Source: Lasiodiplodia sp. COLG20 (lineage: Eukaryota; Ascomycota; Dothideomycetes; Botryosphaeriales; Botryosphaeriaceae). Taken from it: 64,000 bases of DNA. Shown here piece by piece: positions 1 to 11,419 of this stretch (position 1 is the first letter of the stretch; each line of letters starts with the position of its first letter). The DNA lies in NCBI GenBank assembly GCA_009801085.1, contig VNWV01000005.1:868001-932000 (forward strand), in the 5' to 3' direction. The translations under genes and the position numbers were made by a program. The notes beneath the pieces are model-generated. The model was not told the DNA's origin, searched no databases, and saw nothing but the letters and a program-made list of their open reading frames with translations.

Positions 1-942
1 ATCCTCGAGATTATCACCTCGGCGACAGAGTTCGAAGGCATCCAAATCCGGAGGCACGAAGATCACGTCCTGCGTCGGGTGTATGACCGCCTGCCGGTCA
101 AGATGGCAGATGCGTCGTACGAGTCACCACACTTCAAGGCATTTGTCCTCCTGCAGGCGCACTTCTCCCGCATGCAGCTCCCCGTCGATCTGGTCAAGGA
201 CCAGGACACGATCCTCAAGAAGGTGCTCCCGCTCCTGCAGGGCTGCGTCGACGTGCTCTCGTCCGAAGGACACCTCAACGCCATGAACGCGATGGAGATT
301 TCGCAGATGGTGGTGCAGGCCATGTGGGACCGCGACAGCCCGCTCAAGCAGATCCCGCACATCGACAACCAGCTGGTCAAGGAGGCCAACGCGGTGGGCG
401 TGCAGGACGTGTCGGACTTCATCGACGCCATGGACCCGGAGGCGCCCAACAACAAGGAGCTCGTGAAGCGGCTCGACTTCTCGGGCGCGCAGCTGGCCGA
501 CGCGGCGCGCTTCGTCAACGAGTTCTACCCGGACCTGTCGGTCGAGTTCGACGTGCTCGACCCCGACGACATCGCCGCCGGCTCGCCCGCGTACCTCAGC
601 ATCACGGTCACGCGCGAGACGGACGAAGAAGAAGAGGAGGAGGCGCCGAAGACGGCGCCGAGGGCGGTGCATGCGCCCTTCTTCCCCTCCGACAAGACCG
701 AGTGGTGGTGGCTGGTCGTCGGCGAGGAGAGCACCAAGAGCTTGCTCGCCATCAAGCGCGTCCAGGTCCAGCGCGAGCTCAAGACTAAGCTCGAATACGT
801 GGTGCCCACGCCGGGCGACCACGAGCTTACGCTGTACCTGATGAGCGACAGCTACGTGGGCGTGGACCAGGCGCCGACTTTCAAGGTCAGCGTGGCGGAG
901 GGTATGGAGGAGGACGATGAGGAGGAAGAGGATGAGGAGTAG
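1..942 (+). CDS. BRR2: Pre-mRNA-splicing helicase BRR2, C-terminal part (5' truncated by window)
   Basis: The frame is open from base 1 to a TAG at 940-942 and encodes about 313 residues. They match the end of the second Sec63/Brl module of the U5 snRNP helicase Brr2, which unwinds U4/U6 during spliceosome activation. Family landmarks include RRHEDHVLRRVYDRLPVK, the stretch ESPHFKAFVLLQAHFSRMQL, then DSPLKQIPH. After these come the helix-hairpin-helix region and the final immunoglobulin-like FN3 domain (EWWWLVVG, YLMSDSYVGVDQ). The protein ends in an acidic tail of Glu/Asp, as in other Brr2 proteins. The helicase cassettes must lie upstream of the window. No intron is apparent here. It faces the copper transporter gene tail to tail. 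The family call is firm; only the 5' limit is unknown. Confidence 0.93.
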   Translation: MLEIITSATEFEGIQIRRHEDHVLRRVYDRLPVKMADASYESPHFKAFVLLQAHFSRMQLPVDLVKDQDTILKKVLPLLQGCVDVLSSEGHLNAMNAMEISQMVVQAMWDRDSPLKQIPHIDNQLVKEANAVGVQDVSDFIDAMDPEAPNNKELVKRLDFSGAQLADAARFVNEFYPDLSVEFDVLDPDDIAAGSPAYLSITVTRETDEEEEEEAPKTAPRAVHAPFFPSDKTEWWWLVVGEESTKSLLAIKRVQVQRELKTKLEYVVPTPGDHELTLYLMSDSYVGVDQAPTFKVSVAEGMEEDDEEEEDEE

Positions 943-1340
943 AGTAGAGTAGAATTGGGCGGGGGATAGTGATTGTTTGAAGGTGGCTTTTGTTTTTTTC
1001 TACTGCTTTGGAGATGCAAGACTGGCGTTTAATGTTGTTCGGAAAGAATCGGATTGGTACAGCGTAGCAGATTCAAAAAATGGGCTACTTCAATTATAGT
1101 CATGCATGTAAGATAAAACCGCTAATTTCCAAACGGTTGCAAGTCAATATGTGATCTTCTCACGCGGTGCGTTTGACTGAAGCCCTCGACGTGTATAAAT
1201 GCTTATCCTTGCCTTATTCCTCAATGGGACGCCGCAGACATGCCGAAATTCTTCGCCATGGTCTCCAGAATCTTGCAAGCTACTTTAGAAGTTCCCTGAT
1301 CTACCGGAAATCATCTCTGAAGTATTGTTCCCTGAAACTC
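943..1340. other. Convergent 3' spacer between BRR2 and the copper transporter
   Basis: About 400 bases between two stop codons that face each other. It is AT-richer than the flanking coding DNA and should hold both 3' untranslated regions. I see no gene, repeat or RNA here. Confidence 0.6.
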
Positions 1341-2341
1341 CTAATGGCACGCGACGCTCTTGGTGGCGCTGCCGCCGGCTCCGCCGGCGTTCCCGAAGGC
1401 GAGGTAGCCGACGAAGGCGCCGACGGCGACGGCGAGCATGACCCAGCCGTTGTAGGTCATGAAGAGGAGCATGATGAAAAACGAGTAGAAGACCTGGACG
1501 GCGTAGAGCACGGCCTTGACGATCTTGACGCGCTTGTCCTCGCGCGCCGACCACGCGACGACGGTCCGCCCGCCGGCGTTGTTTGCTGTTGTTGTCCCGA
1601 GTAATGAGCTCGATTCGTCAAAGTGGTTGTTGCTGTCTTCGTCGATGATTGAGTGGGTGCGGGGGTCTTTTGTGGGGGGCAAGAATGACATAGGGTTCTC
1701 GTGTAAGCCCGGTTTCTTTGGTTTCTCTCGTTTCCGGTGAAGGAAGTGAAGGATAAGAAATTTGGGCCGAGGGTAATGATCTTTCGGGAAAAGGGAGAGC
1801 AAAATGGGAAGAAAGTTAAATGGGCAAAGAGAGAGAGGAGCGTACCAGGAACACCCGAGCCACCAACTCTAACGCCGCTCTGGCGCGCGGCCACGGAGGC
1901 CTCGTAGCGGCGGGAGAGCTCGCGCACCAGCTCGTAGCCGGCGCACAGCACGACGACGCCGAGCAGCGAGACAATCAGGCTCCAGGTCGAGCCAACATGC
2001 CAGGACCGGAATACGATGCACAGGTCTGTTGTGTCCCAGGTGAAAAGCATCTGCACACATTATACGATCTCGCCGTCAGCGTCCAGAGCTCGGCAAAAGG
2101 CAAAAGCAAGCGACGGGACGCAGAAGAAAAGCGGAATAGAGAATATATCGTCGATGCACGAATATTCAGGGTAGATGGGCGGGGCCGTGGTTTAGGGCGC
2201 GCAGGATGGGAGCTGAGGACTGGAGGGGAGACGGACGTTCATGTTGCACTTGGGCCCGCCGCCCATATCCATGTCGCCGTGGCCGCCGTGGCCCATATCG
2301 CCGTGGTCCATGTGGCCATGATCCATGTGTCCGTGGTCCAT
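1341..2341 (-). CDS. Ctr-family copper transporter (three exons)
   Basis: Exons on the minus strand are 2341-2237, 2050-1846 and 1666-1341, giving 211 residues; both junctions keep phase (0, then 1). The N-terminus carries four MDHG/MGHG-type Met-His repeats followed by KCNMNMLFTWDT, the copper-binding start of Ctr proteins. Helix 1 is about residues 52-75. Helix 2 contains the MxxxM pair of the family (FIMLLFMTYNGW), and helix 3 contains GAFVG, the GxxxG packing motif. The short His/Met-rich head and length resemble vacuolar Ctr2 and plasma-membrane Ctr proteins alike, so location cannot be decided. Cu(I) uptake as a trimer is family knowledge. A copper-response-like site lies about 160 bases upstream. 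The second acceptor at 1667 is the only phase-compatible one that keeps helices 2 and 3. Confidence 0.88.
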
Positions 2342-2906
2342 GATAGCGGTGGTGTTGGTGGTGGTCGGGAAGAGCTGTGTTATCGGGGGTGAAGGTGAGG
2401 CTTAATGAGAGCTACGCGGCCGGGATATGTGGCGTCGGCTAAGCTACGGAGAGCCTCGAGCTGCAGGGCGTCGTAGCGTCGCTGCAGGTGACGGATGGCG
2501 CGATGAGCAAATAAGAGGTGGTTTGTCGTCTGACGAGTGCTCCAGGGGAGCTGGAACTGCGGGTGATACGAAACGCGTAGCGCCTTGACTCGCACTGCAC
2601 TAGACCAGCCAACCAACCATCAGCCAACTCCTCCACGTCCTGCTCTTCGTCCATTGCTTCCTCTCCGCCCCCGCCTCAGCAAAGGCGGCGACCGGGGCGG
2701 AGATAGCGGGCGGCAGAAAAATGGCCATAGCTCCCTCCCCTCACGTCACGCTGACCCGCACGCGTCGCGCCTTTTCTGATTTCTCATCCATCACCAGCCC
2801 TCCGTCGGCTACGGCCCGCTTCCGAAGTCTTTCAATGTCTTGACCCGCGATACAAAGTCGCCCACCATCTCGATAATCCGGGGTCTTGCCCCATACGTCT
2901 TATCCA
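2342..2906. other. Divergent promoter region, Ctr transporter / BNA1
   Basis: This 565-base spacer separates two divergent starts and should hold both promoters. Apart from the copper-response-like octamer at 2504-2511 I see no convincing gene. The short reading frames here lack any family signature. Confidence 0.6.
2504..2511 (-). promoter_or_regulatory. Possible Mac1-type copper response element
   Basis: On the minus strand these eight bases read TTTGCTCA, the yeast Mac1 copper-starvation element TTTGC(T/G)CA. They lie about 163 bases upstream of the Ctr transporter start, on the side expected for its promoter. One octamer alone is weak evidence, because yeast promoters normally carry two. 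The placement before a copper transporter makes it worth recording. Confidence 0.4.
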
Positions 2907-3690
2907 ATGCAGCCGTCAATCCGCCCCGCCGTGGCCGCAGCGCGCCGCGTCGCAACCAGCCTCACCCCGCTGAGACCCGCCGTCATCCGCCCGCTTGCTC
3001 TTGCGCCAGTCGTGACGCCCCTCAGTAATAATGCATTCGCGCCGAAGCCCTTCTCCTCCAGCGCAGCGGCGCTCAGCAGTGCTGGCGGTCTCCCTTCGCC
3101 CATCAACCTGCCAAAATGGTAAAGAGCATCTCCAAACTTCCTCCAGCCCTCGATACTGACGCCTTTCTCCCCCTACCCTCAGGCTCGCCGAGAACTCGCA
3201 CCTCCTCCAGCCGCCGGTCAACAACTACTGCGTGACGAACGAGCACATGACGGTCATGATCGTGGGCGGGCCCAACGCGCGCACCGACTACCACATCAAC
3301 GGCACCCCCGAGTGGTTCTACCAGTACAAGGGGCGCATGCTGCTCAAGGTCATCGACGAGGACCACGACTCGCCCACCAAGCCCTTCCGCGACATCTACA
3401 TCAACGAGGGGGAAATGTTCCTGCTGCCGCCCAACGTGCCGCACAACCCCGTGCGCTTTGCCAACACGGTCGGCATCGTGCTCGAGCAGCCCCGGCCCGA
3501 GGGCAGCGTCGACAGGCTGCGCTGGTACTGTCAGGGCTGCGGCGGGCAGGTGCATGAGAAGAGCTTCCATTGCACCAATTTGGGCACGCAGATCAAGGAG
3601 GCCGTGAATGCCTTCAAGGAGGATGAGCAGGCGAGGACCTGCAAGAAGTGTGGGACGCTGTGTGATGTTGTGCCGAAGCAAACATCATGA
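2907..3690 (+). CDS. BNA1: 3-hydroxyanthranilate 3,4-dioxygenase with an N-terminal extension
   Basis: Exons 2907-3118 and 3183-3690 encode 239 residues; the intron splits the Trp of [20 protein letters not shown]. The enzyme opens the ring of 3-hydroxyanthranilate in the kynurenine route to NAD. The cupin metal and substrate residues are visible ([31 protein letters not shown]). So is the C-terminal rubredoxin-like CxxC pair (WYCQGCGG ... CKKCGTLCD) found in fungal and bacterial forms. Unlike the usual protein, which starts just before the INLPKW motif, this one has about 65 extra residues. That extension is rich in Arg, Ala and Ser, has no acidic residue, and contains KPFSSSAA, so it looks like a mitochondrial presequence. 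There is no other in-frame ATG before the conserved core, so the extension is hard to avoid. Confidence 0.92.
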
Positions 3691-3881
3691 AGTTGTATTA
3701 GTTGAGTGCCAGTATCGGTAATAGCACGGATAAACGAAAGTAAGGTAACCAAAAAGGAGAAAGTCAAGTTGGGCGGGAGGGTCACGCTTCCACAATTTGC
3801 ATTGGTTGGTTCGGGAGAGGACTACCATTGGCCAAATAATTGTGTTTCCTATCGCGGTGCTTCCTACCATGGTTTGCTGCG

Positions 3882-6106
3882 CTACAGGCCCTTCCAGGCC
3901 AGCTTAGCAACGTGATCCGTCTTCTTCCTGCTAGCCTTGACGAGGCCAAGGTACTTCAGCTCAGCGAGCGACCGCTGGAACAGCGCCCTATGATACTGTT
4001 AGCAACTCAATTCCTCATGCACGGCACTGACGGATTTCTCACATGGTCATGCTCTGATCCTCGCCCTCCTCGCCGACAATGGCGTTGAACGCAAGCCACA
4101 AGTCATTGACGTTTATGAGATTGCCCGACTCCAAATAGAGCTGATACAAGATGGCGGTCGGCGGTTGGGTCGATGAGAGAGCGCCCTCAGTGCCCTTGGC
4201 CGTCTCGCAGCAGCTGCACCCCAGGTAATCATGTGGCGCCGACAGCGCTCTTTCAACCGCAATACGCGGTTTCGGCGTGAAGACATCTCTATGCGGGCTT
4301 CTGAGGTCGTATATGACGACCTCGTGGAGGAACAGGTCCTGAGGCTGCACCAGCACGCCCTCAAAATAGTCGACCAACCAGCCGTGCACCTCCTCGACAA
4401 TCTTGGAGTAAGCAGTGTCGGTGGCGGAGAGGGCCGACTTGTGCTTGCTCAGTTCGACCTTTTGCGCGACGACGGTCGTGCGCATCGTGTCGTGGCGTAC
4501 GTCGTGGGCACTGCGCAGCGGTTGGCCGGTCGCTCCCGTGCTCGCAACGAGCTCGTTGAGGTCGGTTTGGATTTTTGCAACGCGCTTGTTTTTGGCGCTT
4601 GATGCGACGAGGACGGCGAGTAGGTTGGCGAGGATATCGGAGGGGGCCTTCTTGACCGCGAGCAGGAAGTCCCGTATCAATGGGGATTTGTTGAGTTCGC
4701 CGGAGGCGGCACGAATGTAGAGAGCGGAGACTGGCATCGGCGAAAGTCTCGGGATCGCGCCGCGGAGGTCCTTCAGAATTTGGCAGGCGTGTACGATGCT
4801 TTGGATCTTCTCCTGGGTGGCAGTGATCTGCTCTTTGGCGTAGTCGAAAAGGAACTCGTCGGATTCGAGCAGACTGCGCACGGTGGCGGCATCCCGCTCA
4901 TCCAAAAGATCTTCTGTCAATCTAGTTTTGTGAGCCCTAGGCCAGAAATGAAGCTTCAGATATCATACCTTCTGAATGAATCTACATTTCGCAGAGCCTC
5001 AATTTCGTCGCTGCAAATCTGTCCATATTCTAACTCCGATTGGAGAAATATACTCAGAGGGTTCGCAAAAAAGTGAGACATGTATGCATACTATTCAGCG
5101 TCAGCTGCATGCTCGTAGTGGGTGAGCTGTTATCTAACCTTTAACGCATCGACAAACGTCTCGACGCTCTGTATGTGGTCTTTGTGTCTGTCGAACGATT
5201 GGCGGCTCAATTCAGGGCCTAGCCAAAGAGGGGAGCCGCCATCAATGGTCTTGAGGAAGACCTGCTCCAGGACCTCATCAGCCTGCGCAACGTCGAACTT
5301 GCGACCTTCGAGGCAACGGATGGCAGCGCTCGGGAGCTTTTCTTGGAACCCCTCCACAGACGTGGCAACTCCGAACAACAGTACGAAAGAGATGCGATCT
5401 TGCCAGGAGCTAGAGGGGATTAGCTAATGTCGAAAGGGTAAGGCCGGTGGAGCAGTATACCTTAATAATTGAATGGCATCGGCCAGCAAAGGACCTTCAA
5501 AGGCCTCGCTGTCGCGGAAAGTGACGACGACACGGGCTGGATTTCTCTCTTTACACCAATCCAAAAGCAGTTGCAGGTCGTAATTGAGCAGCTTGGGCCC
5601 TTTTCGCCGAGGAGCTACAAGCTCATCGCCGTCGTCATCTTCGGCAGAAGTGGCCTTGCGGATGAGATGCTTGAGAAGAGTTTTCAGATTAGGGCATTCA
5701 CTCGACGTCAGCGCAACGAAGGCACTGTCGGCTTCCCCGGCAGTCCTCTGGGCCAGGCTATCGAAGAACTGGGCATGTGACGCGATGCTGGGCCCGGCGA
5801 CGACTAGGCCGGTGGGGATTTTGGACGTCTCGTGGCGGTCGAGGGCGGCCGTCTTGATGTAGTCGATGATGTCGGTCAGGGTAGCGCGGTGCACATGCTC
5901 AACGATCCTCTGAAACGGGTAAGCGGGTGGGTGGTATCAAAAGCGGGGAGCCTTACGTCGATGCGCTCCTGCTGGGCGTCCCAGAGCTCGCGGCACGTCT
6001 TTTTTCGCAGTTCCAAAGACGCGTTGTTCGTAGCGCCACTAACGCGTCGTCGCTTCGACGGCCTTTCGTCATTCGGCTTGAACACATAGCACTTCTCGTG
6101 TTCCAT
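3882..6106 (-). CDS. ORC3: Origin recognition complex subunit 3 (six exons)
   Basis: Minus-strand exons are 6106-5957, 5909-5461, 5409-5139, 5090-4969, 4921-4043 and 3987-3882. All phases close to give 658 residues (human ORC3 is about 711). Orc3 is a core subunit of the complex that marks replication origins and loads MCM. The N-terminus has the family signature CYVFKPN followed by a basic KRRRV and the helix ELRKKTCRELWD. Further on are SAFVALTSSECPNLKTLL, a degenerate AAA+ core (VVVTFRDSEAF, ISFVLLFGVATS) and YAYMSHFFANPLSIFL. The C-terminal winged helix ends AELKYLGLVKASRKKTDHVA, close to other Orc3 ends. Introns are 47-55 nt. The start at 6106 is chosen because CYVFKPN follows at once; an in-frame ATG 72 bases upstream is possible. 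Confidence 0.9.
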
Positions 6107-6304
6107 TTTGATCTGGAGCCACTGATGGCGGTGAAGTGGAATTATTGTTTGGCGGTCGTTGTTGTTAAGCTCGCGCACCGGACGAGCGCGCCTTCACGAG
6201 CGCACGTGCCAGCCAAGTAGACTACCACCCCGAAATTTACAGTCACAGTCATCTTATTGGGTATATACTTTTCTATCGGATTATGCTACACTCCGCATGC
6301 CGTT

Positions 6305-7428
6305 TTAGTCGTGATCCTCTTCCGTCAGACCAGGACAGCCTTCCATCTTTTCATTGGGATATTTGTACTTGCACCAGAAGCAGTAATTGTGCTTATCGCG
6401 GAGGTACTGGACGGCCATCTCAAGCTTCTTCTGCGGCTCCAATGCATTAAACTCTTCCAACTCAGTGTCTTCCTCAGCAAGGTCCTCGTGCACAATCATC
6501 TTGGTCTTTTCGTCTTTTCCAAGGCCGCGCTTATCGTCCTCATCCTCATCTTCGTCATCATAAGTAGGCAGACGTGTTAAGCGGGTCTCAAGAGCCTTGC
6601 GCATCAGACCCTCGCTTTCTTTTTCTAAGCGGAAGCGCACAAGGCCACGCCAGATCAACGGGATGCTTTGCAGCGGCTGGCTCTTGTCATCCACAGGGAC
6701 GGTCGGTTTCTTGTCATCAGCAGGGATGGATGGTTTCTCGTCATCAGCAGAGGTGGCTGGTTTTTCCTCGTCGCCAGTCTGCCCCTCATCACCGTCTTGC
6801 GCGTTTTCTTCCTGCGTGTCTTGGACCGGCTCAGTGTCCAGCTTTTCAGCAACCTTTTGAGCGCCGATGAACTGGCCTTCCATGCGTTTGTTCTTTCGCT
6901 CTTGGGCCATGCTTGCAAAGTATTGCTCCTCGGTCTCCTTTTCAACCTTGGCTTTCTTCGCGTGCTCTTCGTACGTCTCGCGCAGCTTGCGCTTCTTTTC
7001 GGACTCCATGCCGATGCCTTCACGGCCCTCTTTCATCTGCACCCTCACGGGCTCAGCGACGCCGTATTCGCCCTTGCCTAGCTTGGATCCTTCTTTGAAA
7101 CCCATCTTGGCGAGCATCTTGAAGCCCTTGTTGGAGCTGTCGATGGCTTGGTCGAGGGCAGCCTCGCGGGCAGCATCGGCTTCTTCTGCGAGCTCGCGCT
7201 TCGTCTTATGGCTCCGACTCCGCTCGATTCTCTTTACTAGGGGTGAGTGTCAAACATGGCAAGACGCAGATGGGCGCGGCAGCTTACCTCACGTTTCTCG
7301 CGCTGCAATCTCTGCAACGACGTCTCCTTCTTGCTCGGCTCCTCGATGACCATGTTCATGTAGTCATCTTCGTCATCGTCGGCTGCGGCGGGGCCAGAGA
7401 GCGCCTGATCTTCGGGGGTGGGCGACAT
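6305..7428 (-). CDS. GPATCH11-like G-patch protein with C-terminal DUF4187
   Basis: Exons 7428-7288 and 7231-6305 encode 355 residues. The N-terminus is acidic, then comes a basic KKETSLQRLQREKRE helix. The G-patch follows (KMLAKMGFKEGSKLGKGEYG, then EPVRVQMKEGREGIGM), the domain that activates DEAH helicases. A long charged, repetitive middle repeats DDEKPS/DDKKPT units. The end is the conserved DUF4187 module CFWCKYKYPNEKMEGCPG followed by LTEEDHD. This order matches animal GPATCH11 (CCDC75), associated with spliceosomes and kinetochores; the exact fungal role is not known. An alternative acceptor at 7237/7236 with a different donor is possible, but the chosen pair preserves phase 0. The start fits the short acidic leader of the family. 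Confidence 0.85.
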
Positions 7429-8979
7429 GCTAGCGTGGAGAGAAAGTGTGGTGGTGAAGCTGTGACCTCATAGGACCCCGGAATTTGAGCGGCCCCAGAG
7501 CCGATCGGAGGCTCGGCGGCCGACGCGGCGTCGCCTTGTCAGGAACATCGCGCCCTCGCTTCTTCTTCCCATTCATCCGCCCACCGATTCTTTTTTCTCT
7601 GCAAGTGTCGAGACTAGCGTTGCCACGGTACCTGTGGTGTGCGCAGATGATCAATTCGGCAACTCCGGAATTTGCGGTGGAGAGTACGGCGTGTCCGCGC
7701 CGCACCGCGGACATGACATCCACCTCACGCTTTGCCTCGCACCAGAGCCTCCTTGATCTAAAACGCGCAACCAACCCGGAGCCAGACACCCGGGGCGTGT
7801 CGCAAGTTGCAAGCCGCATGCGCCGGCAGAGGTCGCGATGGCTGATGACTACAACGAAAGCGCCCTTCTCTTTGGCTCGCGTGACCCGGCGCCAGTGTCT
7901 TTGCGCGTTGTGGATTTTTCGGTCAGCCTCTCCGCTCATTGGCCTCGCTACGCCGTGCTCCTGCATGCCCGACCCGCCATGGCTTAATGCATCTATCGAT
8001 CATCCCCCGCAGCCTTCAGGGCATACGGCTGTCTAACCACTCGCACACCACGCTAAGCAACCGCTTGCCTATTCCAGCTCCCACCCCCGAACGCTTCGAC
8101 CCTCCCGCGGTGATCACTACCGGCCAAATGCCCTCTATTGGATCCCGGGGTTGCAAATGCGGGGAATCCTCATCAAACCATCCTTCAACCTCTGCGTTCC
8201 CTGGGCCTTAGCACACCCGCCACTTGCAACACGTAGCTGTCATTCCATGCCATCATACCGCCTCCGCCATGTTCTCCAACTGGTCCAGCTGACCACCACC
8301 ACAGCCGCGAATCAAGGCCTTGCCACCGACTTTGCAGCCCGTGCCTTATGCTTCAGCTCTGCATCTAGCCTGTTCTAGAAACGCAGAATAGGCAGCTCGT
8401 CCGCTTTAAATTTCCCAACTACCGGGGGCCGGGGTCCCCTGCGTCGTGCTGTGTAACGAAATCGTGTGCAGCGGCTCTTGTGCAGCCGACTCCTCCGTTT
8501 CATGCAGAATCCCCATCCCGATCTGCAGCATGTGCCCGTTCAAATTTCTTCGTTGCCTCGGTTCTCTCAGCTGCTCTAAACTCTCTTTTGATGATGCTCC
8601 GTACAAGCTCTTTCTCCAAAGCCGCCATTGGTTCACTTCTTTCTGACACCGCTAGCTACCCGTTGCGGGTCCCTGCTTAGCCTACGATCCTCGCTTCCAT
8701 TCAACCAAGACAGTTGCTCTCCCTATGTTCGCCTCTCGGTTGGCGCCGAATTGTGCAAGTATCTTCCCAGCCATCGGGCCCCCCGTTGAGGCGCAACGCC
8801 CGAGAGCATGTGCTTCAAGAAGTCGGCCTGTCCGCAACATACCTAAACTTGGACGTCTTCCCCGCTTTACGTCCCTTTCACCTATACCCTAATTACCCAC
8901 GCAAACAGCCAAAGCCAGGCGCTGGGGTTGAACCGACTACTTCTATCCGATCTGTTTCTTTTCTCACAGCAGCATAAAA
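7429..8979. other. Divergent 1.55-kb spacer, no supported gene
   Basis: This lies between the starts of the G-patch gene and the DUF3712-type gene. Two reading frames of 178-183 codons overlap here on opposite strands. They have no recognisable domain, no splice logic and skewed composition, so I do not call them. A CT-rich stretch before 8980 is consistent with a leader for the downstream gene. Confidence 0.5.
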
Positions 8980-10129
8980 ATGGATACCAAAGCGGCTGGC
9001 AGCAATGTCGAGGCCAATGGCAACACGACCTCCGGCTTCGTGAAGAAGGAGTCGTTTGGCTCGAAAGCGAAGCGCCACTGCGCGAAGTTTTGGTGGCTGT
9101 GGCTCATCATCTTTGCCATAATCGTCCTCATTGTTGTGCTGCCTATGTAAGTTTGGATCATCTTACCCGCGCCAATACCGCTTTTCCATCGCGCGCAAGC
9201 TAACCCTTGTGCGACCGCAGCATTTACGTAGGCGTGCCGCACAAAGGACAGAAGGAGGTGAACAAGGCCGACATCGAAGTGACATACCAAGGGATCAGCG
9301 ACCCTCAGCCTAATTCCTTCCACCTTGTGTTGAACAACGAGGTCACAAGCACCAGCAGTTACCATCCTACCTTGTCCTCGTTCAACGCTTCGCTCTTCTT
9401 GGAAGATACGTTGCCCGACATCAAACCATTTGGCTACATCACCATTCCGAGCGTCAAGTCAGAAAGCGAAACCCAAGTAGACGTTGAGCAAGATGTTGAG
9501 GTTGCCGACATGGACCAGTTTATCGCCTACAACAAGCTAGTGATCACCAGCGAAGAGTTTAGGCTTGCTGTGCGCGGCCGGCCGTCTGTCAAGCTTGATG
9601 GATTGCCTTCATTTGATGTCGATTACAACAAAGTCATCACGATGAAAGGTGCGTTCCACATCCGTATTTTTTTTTTTTCAAAAAATAATTGTAGGGACTG
9701 ACGTTCTATCAAGGTCTGAACAAACTTTCTGGCCTGGCCATCACCTCCGCGGACATCAAGACGAAGCCCGAGCCCGATGGCGCGACGCTTCTTGGCACGC
9801 TCTTCATCCCCAACCCGTCGGTGCTCGGCGTGGCCATGGGTAACGTGACCATGAACCTGTCCGTCAACGGAACTTACATTGGATACACACTCATCCCGGA
9901 CCTGAACCTCGTGCCCGGCAACAACACGTTCGACATGCGCTCCTATGTCAACACGTCACTCGTCCTTGGGCTTATCACGAAGCAGTACAGCGATTTCGTG
10001 CTCCCGCTCGACATTATCGGCAACAGCAGCATCAACTCGGCCGGCGAGCACATTCCCTGGCTGGAGGCGGCGATCAAGGAGAACACGATCCGCTACGACC
10101 TCGATCTTTCAGCTGCCCTGGGTGCCTGA
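8980..10129 (+). CDS. DUF3712-type single-pass membrane protein
   Basis: Exons 8980-9146, 9221-9648 and 9714-10129 encode 336 residues. A short basic cytosolic head (KKESFGSKAKRHCAKF) is followed by one strong membrane helix at about residues 38-58 (WWLWLIIFAIIVLIVVLP). The rest is a beta-rich lumenal or extracellular region. It resembles the fungal DUF3712 family, whose members have LEA2/AsmA-like repeats, with motifs such as GLNKLSGLAITSADI and LGTLFIPNPSVLGVAMGNV. Several NxS/T sites (NMNETSS-like sites are absent; NGTY, NVTM and NNTF are present) fit passage through the secretory route. No biochemical role is established for the family that I can name. Vacuolar or cell-surface location is an inference from topology only. 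The third exon follows a poly-T tract in the intron. Confidence 0.8.
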
Positions 10130-11419
10130 TGACCTATGAGGATGCATTGTCTTTTTTTCGTTTGGGCGGGCTTGTAATCTTAATTTTGAGGGCCTTGCTA
10201 GAATGCTCGCGCAGCTTCGCAACTGCAGTCACAACCTTTCACAAGGGAGCATTTTGTCTACTTTTGTCTTTCCTGATGATGTTCGCTATGACGGCCTAAA
10301 CAGAAATGTCAGTCAAATCCGGCGGAGTCAAATCAGAAGCCCTCTTAGTCTTTCATCTAAGAAATCTCGAATTATTTAGGTGGTTTGTATCCAACCTAAA
10401 GAAATAATAAAGTAAATGTAAAAGGGAAGAGAAGTGGCAACCATGAGTCATTGCGAAGTACATGCACCCCAGAAAATAGTAGCATGTGGCTGGCCAAGAA
10501 TGCGGAGTAGTTCCCCCATACTACGGTATATTCAAAAGAACGGAAGTGCGTTAGGTTAAGCACGTGAACGTCTTGACGGATGCCTCGGAGCCTTGCGACG
10601 ACTGTTAGAAACACTAAACAGGGATAGCTGTGCGAGCTAATTTGATAGGCAGAAGGCGGAAGTGATGGGCGAAGAAAAGCCGAGGCATTAGGCGCTCATC
10701 GCGAGTAAGTGCCACGTTGCCAATGCTGGTGGGCTGGTGGCGGATACTCGGGTCACAGTGGCGGAATTGGTGTCGTTCGCTGAGCCGACGCCCCTGTGGG
10801 GGCTGGATGACCTTGCAGCTCTACCGAGTAGGCATTGACGAGCATCAGTCCAGTCCCACTCCTGCCGATGACAACTCTTCACACCATCTCATCAGCATTT
10901 TCAAAGCCTATCACCTCGATAATCACGTCTTCGATCGATTAGTTGCAGTCGTATTTCTAGGCTCGGCGGGTCATTTTAGGCGGAGGCCATTCCGGAGGTG
11001 GTATCGGCCACCGATTCGACTCCGTGCAACGCCCGGCAGCGCTATCCCGCGGGATTGGGCACTGAAAACTTGATCGCTTGCGCAGGTACATACATGTGAA
11101 GGATGAGACAGAGCGCAATCCGCCAATGCCCCGATGTTGGCCTCGGCACCTACACGCCAACTCATGCTAAGCCCCCAATCCCAGAAGACTGCATAGGTTC
11201 CTGACGGAAGGGCGGATCTGCTAATTATGGCGTCGTTTTGCAATATTTAAGAGTGCTTTGATGCTTCTGTTCCGCATACCACACCGCTGTTCACAAGCTC
11301 GACGCTTGCATACCAACACACCATACTTTCATCTGTCCTGTCCTCGATCTGTCTCTGTTTCCCAATCGCCATTTCAAGATCTTTGTCTCGAGTACATTAT
11401 AAGATTAACGGTTCAAAAA
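10130..11419. other. Spacer without a supported gene
   Basis: Nearly 1.3 kb between two plus-strand genes. It contains the 3' end of the DUF3712-type gene and the promoter of the calycin-like gene. A CT-rich, A-ending leader is visible around 11330-11419. No conserved reading frame was found. Confidence 0.5.

Noticed and set aside
124..822. 232-codon antisense frame over BRR2
   Set aside because: Antisense shadow created by GC-rich codon usage in the conserved BRR2 end.
1457..2056. Read-through of copper transporter exon 2 as a 199-codon protein
   Set aside because: The second half leaves the Ctr family. Splicing at 1845/1666 restores helices 2 and 3.
7430..8036. Overlapping frames of 178 and 183 codons on opposite strands
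   Set aside because: No recognisable domain, and mutual overlap makes both suspect.
8920..8945. B-box-like word GGTTCAACCCC on the minus strand
   Set aside because: The flanking bases do not pair into a T stem and there is no A box at the right distance.
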